Below are positions 1 through 5,903 of a stretch of 13,153 bases of DNA, piece by piece. Position 1 is the stretch's first letter. Each line of letters opens with the position of its first letter. The stretch comes from an uncultured Clostridia bacterium (GTDB lineage: Bacteria; Bacillota; Clostridia; Oscillospirales; Oscillospiraceae), in assembly GCA_946539175.1 (NCBI GenBank), contig CAMNHH010000053.1, positions 1 through 13,153 on the forward strand, read 5' to 3'. A program made the position numbers and the translations under genes. The notes below the pieces were generated by a model that was not told where the DNA came from, did no database searches, and saw only the letters and a list, made by a program, of their open reading frames with translations.

Positions 1-49
1 CGAGGAGGCCTTGGGCGCCGCGCTGGAGGCGCTGGCCGAAAAGCTGTAA
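1..49 (+). CDS. 3' end of an unidentified gene (truncated by window edge)
   Basis: The frame starting at base 2 is open from the window edge to a TAA at 47-49 and encodes EEALGAALEALAEKL, an Ala/Leu/Glu-rich stretch that would form an amphipathic C-terminal helix. Codon use (GCC, CTG, GAG) matches the genes around it, so it is probably the tail of a real protein. The 47-nt gap to the next start shows no clear promoter or terminator, so the next gene may be cotranscribed with it. Fifteen residues are too few to name a family. Confidence 0.5.
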   Translation, partial: EEALGAALEALAEKL

Positions 50-96
50 ACTGAGAAACTGGAAGTAAGGGTCAAGGATCCGGGGGAGGAAAGAAC

Positions 97-2124
97 ATGA
101 AACGTATGATGATCGTGTTTTTGCTGACCGCCGCCCTGCTGACAGCCGGATTATCCAATCCCGGCACCCGGCACGAAAGCGCTTCGGCGCTTTCCGCCCA
201 GGCGGAGGCCTATTACACCGGAGCGTACGCGCCGGAGACTTTGCTTGCCCTGGCCGGTCCGGTCTCCCAGGAAGAGGCCGCGGTTTGGGCATGCCCGCTG
301 CGCACGGCTCTGAGCGCCCTGACCCGGGACCGTATCACGGGCCTGGTCAGCTACAGCAAGACCCTGTCCTGTTTTTCCAATACCGATATCAGCGGGGGCT
401 CCACGGAGCCCCTGCGTTTTTATTGCGACGATTTCGGCAGCTACAACCGGGAGCAGCTCTGGGCGGAGCTCCACGGCAGCTTCTACCAGGACGAGGCCGG
501 CCGGGACCTGCACCACCTCCGGCCCGCGGATCCGGAGGCCAATCTGATCCGGAGCACGATGTGCTTTGGCTGCGTCCGGGAGCGCCTCCCGGCGTGCCAA
601 AGCTGGCCGGAAACCGGGGAGCCGGTGTTCTGGTATGATCCCGGCTGGAACAATCAGCAGGGTCTGGCGGAGGTCCGGGACGAGATCAAGGGGGACGTGG
701 CCCGGATCCTGCTTTACGTCTACGTCTGCTGGGGCCAGGAGGACGGCGGGAACCGCAACCTGTGGACCGATCTGCCCCAGACCGGCTCCGGCCTGCTCTA
801 CAGCGACGGGCTGCGGGTGATGGAGGATCCGGATACCCTGCTGAGCTGGATGGCCCTGGATCCGGTGGACAGCTGGGAGCTGGGGCGGAACGACGCGGTG
901 GAGGCCATCCAGGGCAATCGGAACCCCTTCATCGACTATCCGGAGCTGGCCTTTTCCCTCCTCGGGCAGCCAATCCCGGATATGCCCACGCCCTCGGGTC
1001 TGGCCCATGACCGATACTGCACCCTGTCCGCCCTGGCGCTGCCGTCGGAGGGCGGAAGCGTCAGCGTCTCCGGCCATACAGTCCGGGCAGTCCCCGCAAG
1101 CGGATGGGTGCTGTCCGGCTGGAGCCTGGAGCCGGAGGAGGCCGCCGCCGTCACCCAATCCGGCAATCTCTTTACCCTGTCCCCCCTGCGGCAGAGCTGC
1201 ACCCTGAGCGTCAGCTTCCGACTGGAAAACCCCTGCGCCCTGGGACACAGCTGGGACGGGGGAAGCGTGACCCGGCAGCCGGGCTGCGAGTCTGCGGGAG
1301 AACGCTGCTTCCGATGCCAGGTCTGCGGAGAGACCCGGACGGAGCCCATTCCCCCGGTGGGCCATGACTGGCACACGCAGACCGTCCCGCCGGGCTGTAC
1401 CAAGGCGGGATATACCCTGAATGCCTGCTGGCGCTGCGGCGTGGAACTGGAGACGCCCGGCGATCCGCCGCTGGGCCACGATTGGGATGCCGGTACGGTG
1501 ATCCGGCAGCCCACCAGGACCCAGCCCGGCGAGCGGCGGTTCCGCTGCCCCCGCTGCGGCCTGACCCGGAGCGAGGAGATCCCCTTCCGCTTCGTGGACG
1601 TTTCCGATCCGACGGCCTATTATTTCCAGCCGGTCTATTGGGCGCTGCTCCATCAGCCGCCCATTACCTCCGGCACCGACGGGACCCATTTTTCTCCCAA
1701 CGCCTCCTGCAGCCGGGCGGAGGCCATGACCTTCCTCTGGCGGGCTGTGGGCTGCCCCGCGCCGCAGTCGGCTCAGATGCCCTTCCTGGACGTGCCCGCC
1801 AACGCCTACTACCGCAAGCCGGTGCTCTGGGCGGTGGAGCAGGGGATCTGCTCCGGCACCTCCGCCGACAGCTTCTCGCCCCGGCTGGCCTGTACCAGGG
1901 CCCAGGTGCTGAGCTTCCTCTGGCACGCCTTGGGAAACCCGGAGCCGGAGCTTACGGAGCTGCCCTTTACGGACGTGCCCCAAAGCGCCTATTATTGGAA
2001 GCCTGTCTGCTGGGCCTATGGCGGCGGCATTGTGGCGGGCAGCTCCTCCGACAGCTTTTCCCCCAACGCCCTGTGTACCCGGGCCCAGATCGTCACCATC
2101 CTCTGGCGGGTCCTCGGCCCGTAA
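97..2124 (+). CDS. Secreted endonuclease I-family protein with CxxC repeats and three SLH repeats
   Basis: A 675-residue surface protein. Residues 1-~30 are a Sec signal peptide (MKRMM plus a hydrophobic core). Residues ~60-295 match the endonuclease I family (PF04231): DLHHLRPADPEANLIRS at 137-153, a GDVAR motif at 199-203, and DPVDSWELGRN followed by GNRNPFIDYPEL at 255-284. Residues ~306-376 resemble an InlB-type beta repeat. Residues ~380-497 hold three GH(S/D)W...CxxC units (Cys pairs 407/410, 444/447, 484/487). Residues ~498-675 are three S-layer homology repeats that would attach the protein to the wall. In the family the catalytic motif reads approximately NREHxW; here it is NREQLW (117-122), so the general-base His is Gln120. 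Asn149, the likely metal ligand, is kept. The nuclease may therefore be inactive or altered. The start is supported by GGGGGAGG at 82-89, 7 nt before the ATG. Extracellular DNA degradation or binding is inferred. Confidence 0.88.
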   Translation: MKRMMIVFLLTAALLTAGLSNPGTRHESASALSAQAEAYYTGAYAPETLLALAGPVSQEEAAVWACPLRTALSALTRDRITGLVSYSKTLSCFSNTDISGGSTEPLRFYCDDFGSYNREQLWAELHGSFYQDEAGRDLHHLRPADPEANLIRSTMCFGCVRERLPACQSWPETGEPVFWYDPGWNNQQGLAEVRDEIKGDVARILLYVYVCWGQEDGGNRNLWTDLPQTGSGLLYSDGLRVMEDPDTLLSWMALDPVDSWELGRNDAVEAIQGNRNPFIDYPELAFSLLGQPIPDMPTPSGLAHDRYCTLSALALPSEGGSVSVSGHTVRAVPASGWVLSGWSLEPEEAAAVTQSGNLFTLSPLRQSCTLSVSFRLENPCALGHSWDGGSVTRQPGCESAGERCFRCQVCGETRTEPIPPVGHDWHTQTVPPGCTKAGYTLNACWRCGVELETPGDPPLGHDWDAGTVIRQPTRTQPGERRFRCPRCGLTRSEEIPFRFVDVSDPTAYYFQPVYWALLHQPPITSGTDGTHFSPNASCSRAEAMTFLWRAVGCPAPQSAQMPFLDVPANAYYRKPVLWAVEQGICSGTSADSFSPRLACTRAQVLSFLWHALGNPEPELTELPFTDVPQSAYYWKPVCWAYGGGIVAGSSSDSFSPNALCTRAQIVTILWRVLGP

Positions 2125-2130
2125 AAAAAT

Positions 2131-2158
2131 CCGGCCCCGTGCCGCAGCACGGGGCCGG
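2131..2158. terminator. Bidirectional terminator between convergent genes
   Basis: Two perfect 12-bp arms (2131-2142 and 2147-2158) enclose a CGCA loop. On the minus strand the hairpin is followed by seven T residues, so it is a good terminator for the leucine-rich repeat gene's transcript only if that transcript reads past its stop at 2169. On the plus strand the tail is only TTATGATCT, so termination of the surface nuclease would rely on the strong stem. The minus-strand T tract is encoded by the A run that overlaps the nuclease gene's TAA stop. Confidence 0.8.
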
Positions 2159-2168
2159 TTATGATCTG

Positions 2169-2666
2169 TCAGGTGTTCAGCTCCTTGGTCATAAAGGCCT
2201 GGGGGTGGATCTGTACCTGGTGGCCGCAGACCAGTTCATCCAGCTTTTCGCAGCCGCCGAAGGCCCAGGCGTGGATCTTTTTCAGTCCGTCTCCGCAGAC
2301 CAGCCGCCGCAGCTGCTTGCAGTCCTTGAAGCAGAAGGGCGGAATGCTCTCCACGCCTGCGGGCAGCACCAGCTCCTCCAGGCCGCTGCGGACGAAGGTG
2401 TAGCCCCAGAGCCGGGCCAATTTGGCGGGCAGCCGAAGCCGCTTCAGATTCTCACAGCCGTCAAAGACGAACTCCCCCAGATCCGTGACGCAGTCCGGCA
2501 GACGGATCTCGGTGATCTCTCCGTGCCCCTGAAAGACGCTGTCGGCAATCACCGTTACAGCCACGCCGTCCACCTGGGCGGGGACCTCCACCACGGCCTC
2601 GTCCCCCATGTAGCCGGAGACACAGAAGGTGCCGTCGTCGATCAGCTTGTATTCCAATTCCTGCAT
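2169..2666 (-). CDS. Leucine-rich repeat protein, BspA type (LRR_5)
   Basis: A 165-residue protein without signal peptide or membrane segment, so probably cytoplasmic. From residue ~25 onward it is built from ~22-residue BspA/LRR_5 units with the typical pattern of Ile/Leu-Pro followed by Phe-x-x-Cys: IRLPDCV with FVFDGCENLKRLRLP, then LVLPAGVESIPPFCFKDC, then KKIHAWAFGGCEKLDEL. Such folds bind proteins; no catalytic residues are seen. The ATG at 2666 is preferred over an upstream in-frame GTG at 2681 because GAGGAGG lies 6 nt before 2666 and the GTG itself overlaps that site. The gene has its own promoter and is a single-gene unit convergent with the surface nuclease. The partner is unknown. 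Confidence 0.8.
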   Translation of the reverse strand: MQELEYKLIDDGTFCVSGYMGDEAVVEVPAQVDGVAVTVIADSVFQGHGEITEIRLPDCVTDLGEFVFDGCENLKRLRLPAKLARLWGYTFVRSGLEELVLPAGVESIPPFCFKDCKQLRRLVCGDGLKKIHAWAFGGCEKLDELVCGHQVQIHPQAFMTKELNT

Positions 2667-2707
2667 GTTACGCCTCCTCACGCGTGCTCGCGCTGTGTTC
2701 TACTCGG

Positions 2708-2736
2708 ATTATACTACGAAAACGGGACTTTGTAAA
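2708..2736 (-). promoter_or_regulatory. Sigma-A promoter of the leucine-rich repeat gene, -35 inside a palindrome
   Basis: On the minus strand TTTACA (2731-2736) and a perfect TATAAT (2708-2713) are separated by 17 nt, and the ATG lies about 35 nt past the expected transcription start. The -35 box sits within a palindrome, GGACTTT-GT-AAAGTCC (2725-2740). A second inverted repeat, GTCCGGC-CTTT-GCCGGAC (2737-2754), shares its last bases. Either could be an operator. Confidence 0.75.
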
Positions 2737-2770
2737 GTCCGGCCTTTGCCGGACGGGGAGGGGCCGGAGA

Positions 2771-2811
2771 AAAAGAAAAAACGGCCGTGCGTTTCGCACG
2801 CGGTCGTTTTT
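2771..2811 (-). terminator. Intrinsic terminator of the 38-residue small gene
   Basis: Read on the minus strand, a hairpin with GTGCG-AAA-CGCAC at its top and an AAAAACG/CGTTTTT base (interrupted by a 2-nt bulge and one mismatch) is followed by TTTTTTCTTTTT. It begins about 24 nt after the stop of the small gene at 2835 and ends before the leucine-rich repeat promoter, so the two genes are separate transcription units. Confidence 0.75.
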
Positions 2812-2834
2812 CGCAGTTATGGGATCTTATGAAA

Positions 2835-2951
2835 TTACCGCAGGACCTTCAGAGCGTAGTCCAGATTGGAGTTGTAGGCGGTGTTGGTGTTCAGCCCCAG
2901 AAGCTCAGACACGGACAGAACGTGATCCTTCATAAAAACGAAAAAGCTCAT
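2835..2951 (-). CDS. Small 38-residue protein, unknown function
   Basis: An ATG at 2951 opens 38 codons ending in TAA at 2835-2837. The peptide begins MSFFVFMKDHVLSVSEL, continues LGLNTNTAYNSNLDY and ends ALKVLR. Translation is supported by AAAGGAG (2960-2966) 8 nt before the ATG. Transcription is supported by a promoter at 3002-3030 and a hairpin with a long T tract just downstream, a complete one-gene unit. The N-terminal half is hydrophobic and could form an amphipathic helix; the middle is rich in Asn, Thr and Tyr; the tail is basic. There is no Cys and no clear signal peptide. I do not recognise the family. Options are a regulatory or toxin-like small protein, a peptide signal, or a substrate of the divergent radical SAM/GNAT operon; the last is only a guess from position. 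Confidence 0.6.
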   Translation of the reverse strand: MSFFVFMKDHVLSVSELLGLNTNTAYNSNLDYALKVLR

Positions 2952-3001
2952 GATGAAATCTCCTTTCAATGCATTCAGTTTGTTCTCTCAAGTACGGTCA
3001 C

Positions 3002-3030
3002 ATCTTACCACCTTCTTGCATAAAAGTCAA
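3002..3030 (-). promoter_or_regulatory. Promoter of the 38-residue small gene
   Basis: On the minus strand TTGACT (3025-3030) is 17 nt from TAAGAT (3002-3007), matching 5/6 and 4/6 of the sigma-A consensus. The expected start near 2995 gives a leader of about 45 nt to the ATG at 2951. The surrounding DNA is distinctly richer in A+T than the neighbouring genes. Confidence 0.6.
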
Positions 3031-3112
3031 GTATATTCAGAATATAAATTTCTATGAAGTTTCAACAAATGAGATGAGATTAATTGTGCATATTACACAA
3101 GAAACGAATATG

Positions 3113-3150
3113 CGTTGCCTCTTGCAACGGCATGGAGAATGGTGTATAAT
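3113..3150 (+). promoter_or_regulatory. Promoter of the GNAT-radical SAM-GNAT operon with overlapping inverted repeat
   Basis: TTGCAA (3122-3127) and a perfect TATAAT (3145-3150) are 17 nt apart, giving a leader of about 60 nt to the ATG at 3216. CGTTGC-N5-GCAACG (3113-3129) is an inverted repeat lying over the -35 box, where a repressor or activator could bind. The divergent promoter of the small gene is about 90 bp away, so both units could respond to one regulator. Confidence 0.6.
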
Positions 3151-3215
3151 GAAATTCAGAATGAGTTCGAGCCTTGCGTGAGACAGTCGCGCAATCCGGA
3201 GCGTGAGGAGGTAAA

Positions 3216-4256
3216 ATGAAGCTGCTGCGATTTGACCGGATGGAGGATGTGGATTTCCCGAAGCTGATGGAGATCTACCGGGAGAGCAATCTGGAGAACA
3301 TCCCGTACTTCTTCCCGGAGGAGACGGACCGGGAGCGGGGCCTGCGAAGGGTGGAGGCGGGCTTCCGGGACTATCTGCAAAACGACTTTTTCGCGGAATC
3401 CGGCAATCGACTCTACGTGTTGGCGGATGAAGCGCGCTGGTGCGCCGCCATTCGGCTGAGCCCCCTGTCGGAGCCGGGGAACTGGTACGCGGAGGCTTTG
3501 GAGACGGCGCCGGCGCTGCGCCGCCGGGGATACGCCCGGAAGCTGCTGGAGCTGCTCTGCCGCGCGCTGGCGGAGGAAGGACCCTTCGCACTGCGGGACA
3601 GCGTCGGCAAGCGCAACGAGCCCTCCCTGGCCTTTCACAGGGCGGCAGGCTTCACGGTCTGGCAGGAAAACGCCGTGGACCCCTTCAGCGGGGAGACCGA
3701 TGCCCGTGCCCGGGGCCTGTGCTATTCCTTCGGCGGCTGGCCCGCCCAGCGCATCGAACCGATCCGGCTTTCCGCCCGCTATCAGGTCCGTCGCCTGGAA
3801 ACGGGAGATCTGCCTGCCCTGCTGCGGCTCTGCCGGGGCAATCCGCAGTTTTATCGACACTACCCGCCGGAGCCCTCCGAGGAGAGCCTGCTGGCGGATC
3901 TGGCGGCTCTGCCGCCCCGGAAGACCCTGAACGACAAATACTATCTGGGCTTCTGGGAAGGGAAGCGGCTGTGCGCCGTGCTGGATCTGATCTCCGGCTT
4001 TCCCCGGCCGGAGATCGCCTTCTGGGGCTTCTTTATGCTGGAGGCCGCGCTCCAGGGAAAGGGGAGGGGGACGGCCCTGGTGACGGAGCTCTGCGCCGCC
4101 CTGCGGGAGCTGGGCTTTCGCTCGGTCCGCCTGGGCTGGGCAGAGGGCAATCCCCAGGCAGAGCACTTCTGGAAGAAAAACGGCTTCACAGAAACCGGCG
4201 TCCGCTACGACGCGGGCGGCTGTACCGTCGTCGTGGCCCAACGGGAGTTAACATAA
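3216..4256 (+). CDS. Tandem GNAT-family N-acetyltransferase (two domains)
   Basis: A 346-residue protein made of two GNAT domains; single-domain members are usually 140-180 residues. The N-terminal domain (~1-175) has the acetyl-CoA pyrophosphate loop as RRRGYA (102-107) and a NEPSLAFHRAAGF segment near 134-146. The C-terminal domain (~188-346) has the cleaner loop QGKGRG (280-285) followed by NPQAEHFWKKNGF (312-324). Both loops look usable, so two active sites or one active plus one structural domain are possible. It would transfer an acyl group from CoA to an amine in the cytoplasm; the substrate is unknown. The start is supported by AGGAGG at 3206-3211, with a short 4-nt spacer. Its stop is one base before the radical SAM start, so the two are translationally coupled. 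Confidence 0.85.
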   Translation: MKLLRFDRMEDVDFPKLMEIYRESNLENIPYFFPEETDRERGLRRVEAGFRDYLQNDFFAESGNRLYVLADEARWCAAIRLSPLSEPGNWYAEALETAPALRRRGYARKLLELLCRALAEEGPFALRDSVGKRNEPSLAFHRAAGFTVWQENAVDPFSGETDARARGLCYSFGGWPAQRIEPIRLSARYQVRRLETGDLPALLRLCRGNPQFYRHYPPEPSEESLLADLAALPPRKTLNDKYYLGFWEGKRLCAVLDLISGFPRPEIAFWGFFMLEAALQGKGRGTALVTELCAALRELGFRSVRLGWAEGNPQAEHFWKKNGFTETGVRYDAGGCTVVVAQRELT

Positions 4257-4257
4257 T

Positions 4258-5265
4258 ATGGAAATCCGCACAGAATCCATCCAGGTGATGAACCTCTGCG
4301 TTCCCTGCGGCTGCCGCTGCCGGTACTGTCTGCTGTCCTGGGACGGCAGAGCTGTGGGAACCGACTGGGAGCGGGGAACCCGATACGCCGAACTGCTCCG
4401 GGATTGGATGGCGATCCGCCGGCCGGAGCTGCGTTTCAGCTATAGCTTCGGCTATTCCATGGAGCATCCCCGGCTGCGGGAGACCCTGCGAAGGCTGAGA
4501 GAGCTGGGAAGTCCCCAGGCGGCGTTTTTGCAGTGCGACGGCATGAAGCTCCGGGACAAGGCGGAAAGCGGCGCGTTGGCGGAGCTCCTGGCCGCGGAGG
4601 GTGTCAAGAGTCTGAATTTTACCGTGTACGGCGAGCGGGCTTACCATGACCGCTTCGCCGGCAGAGCGGGGGACTTCGACAATCTGCTGCGCTTGATGGC
4701 AGCCGCCGGGGCTGTGGGGCTGGAACGCAGCTGCGGGATCCCTCTGACCCGGGAAAACCTGAATCAGCTCCCGACGCTGACCGAGCGCCTCCTGGAACGG
4801 AATCCCGGACTTCGGCTCTTTCTCTTCGTTCCCCACGAGGAGGGCAGAGGGGCGGCGCTTGCACCGATCCGGATTCGGGAACCGGATCTTGCGGCCCTGC
4901 CGGAGGAAACAGGCGGCCTGCTGAACCGCCGACTTTATCGGACGGAGGGAGAATGGCTCCGGGAAGGCTTCGTCCCGGAGACCCGTCGGGCCCTGCTGCT
5001 GTCTCTGCGGGCAGACAATATGGATCGGTATGAGGCCATGGAGCCCCAGGCGCTGATCCGGGCGCTGGAAGACCTGGATGAGGCCTACTACGCCGCCTTT
5101 CCCACCCCGGAGGAGCTGGCGGCGCGATACGGAGACCCGTCGGGGCAGCGGCTCTACCGGCAGCGGGATCTGTTTTATCACTATCGCCGTCTTTACGCCC
5201 GGGACTTCGGCCTCCGGGTCTGCGACGTGACCGACGAGCGGCAGTCGGGCAGCAGGAGGTACTGA
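4258..5265 (+). CDS. Radical SAM protein, function unknown
   Basis: A 335-residue enzyme. The canonical CxxxCxxC cluster motif is C17-C21-C24, inside NLCVPCGCRCRYCLLSW, and should hold a 4Fe-4S cluster that cleaves S-adenosylmethionine. Two extra Cys (14 and 19) flank it. A segment near 128-151 (LNFTVYGERAYHDRFAGRAGDFD) fits the central barrel. The C-terminal part lacks a Cys-rich SPASM or second cluster; only isolated Cys remain. The reaction and substrate cannot be named. It starts 1 nt after the tandem GNAT stop, with GGGAG about 10 nt upstream, and is followed after 3 nt by another GNAT, so the three genes surely form one transcript. Its placement between two acetyltransferase genes suggests stepwise modification of one small molecule or peptide (inference). 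Confidence 0.85.
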   Translation: MEIRTESIQVMNLCVPCGCRCRYCLLSWDGRAVGTDWERGTRYAELLRDWMAIRRPELRFSYSFGYSMEHPRLRETLRRLRELGSPQAAFLQCDGMKLRDKAESGALAELLAAEGVKSLNFTVYGERAYHDRFAGRAGDFDNLLRLMAAAGAVGLERSCGIPLTRENLNQLPTLTERLLERNPGLRLFLFVPHEEGRGAALAPIRIREPDLAALPEETGGLLNRRLYRTEGEWLREGFVPETRRALLLSLRADNMDRYEAMEPQALIRALEDLDEAYYAAFPTPEELAARYGDPSGQRLYRQRDLFYHYRRLYARDFGLRVCDVTDERQSGSRRY

Positions 5266-5268
5266 GCC

Positions 5269-5787
5269 ATGCTTGAAATCAGAGCCGTTGACGCGGCCCA
5301 TAAACAGGACGCCAAGCTGAAAAACGAGCCCTTCCGGCTCTGGGGCCGGATTATCCCCGCTTTGCGGGACGGGGTATGGAGCCATCGGGTGGAGCCCCTC
5401 GCGGAGCCCGGGTGGGACTGCTTCCCCGACGAGGCCTATGACCCGGAACGGGACGATGCGATCTTCCTGGGAGCCTATGAGGGCGGGGAATGTCTGGGCC
5501 TGGCGGTGCTGCGGCGGGGCATGTTCCGCTATCTGTATTTGGATGATCTGAAGGTCCGCGCCGCCTTTCGGGACAGAGGCGTGGGCGGCAGGCTCATCGA
5601 GGCCTGCATGGAGCAGTCGGCCCGGCTGGACCTGCAGGGAGTCTACGCCGTGTGCCAGGACAACAACGCCTCCGCCTGCCTCTTCTATCTGGCCCACGGC
5701 TTTTCCATCGGCGGCTTCGACAACCGCGGCTACCGGGGCACCAAGCAGGCGGACAAGGCGAATATCTTCTTCTATCGGGATCTTTGA
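5269..5787 (+). CDS. GNAT acetyltransferase, streptothricin-acetyltransferase-like
   Basis: A 172-residue single GNAT domain of normal length. The acetyl-CoA loop is RDRGVGG (101-107) after the beta-4 strand YLYLDDLKV (88-96). DNNASACLFYLAHGF (131-145) followed by IGGFDN matches the pattern seen in streptothricin acetyltransferases (SatA/Sat type: YxxDxxV, RGxGxG, QDNNxxACxFY, GFxIGxxD). Members acetylate a lysine-like amine of streptothricin, but many relatives have other substrates, so resistance is only a possibility. AGGAGG at 5254-5259, inside the end of the radical SAM gene, supports the ATG at 5269. It is the last gene of the operon and is followed by a strong hairpin. Confidence 0.75.
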   Translation: MLEIRAVDAAHKQDAKLKNEPFRLWGRIIPALRDGVWSHRVEPLAEPGWDCFPDEAYDPERDDAIFLGAYEGGECLGLAVLRRGMFRYLYLDDLKVRAAFRDRGVGGRLIEACMEQSARLDLQGVYAVCQDNNASACLFYLAHGFSIGGFDNRGYRGTKQADKANIFFYRDL

Positions 5788-5792
5788 AAACG

Positions 5793-5825
5793 GGACTCCG
5801 CGCCGGGCGATCCGGCGCGGAGTCC
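5793..5825. terminator. Strong hairpin terminator between convergent operons
   Basis: Perfect 14-bp arms (5793-5806 and 5812-5825) enclose a 5-nt loop, 6 nt after the GNAT stop. The plus-strand tail (TGCTTATACTGGTATTTTATT) is only moderately T-rich. The minus strand continues CGTTTTC, so the hairpin may also stop the M14 carboxypeptidase transcript. Confidence 0.75.
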
Positions 5826-5903
5826 TGCTTATACTGGTATTTTATTGAGCGGAGCACGGCGCCGCTCCGATTAGAATCCAAAGCTTCTCATCGGAGTTTC
5901 GTA

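Noticed and set aside
151..1983. 610-codon open frame on the minus strand
   Set aside because: It lies opposite the surface nuclease gene, has no ribosome site and reads as Gly/Arg/Pro/Ala-rich low-quality protein. It is a by-product of high GC content.
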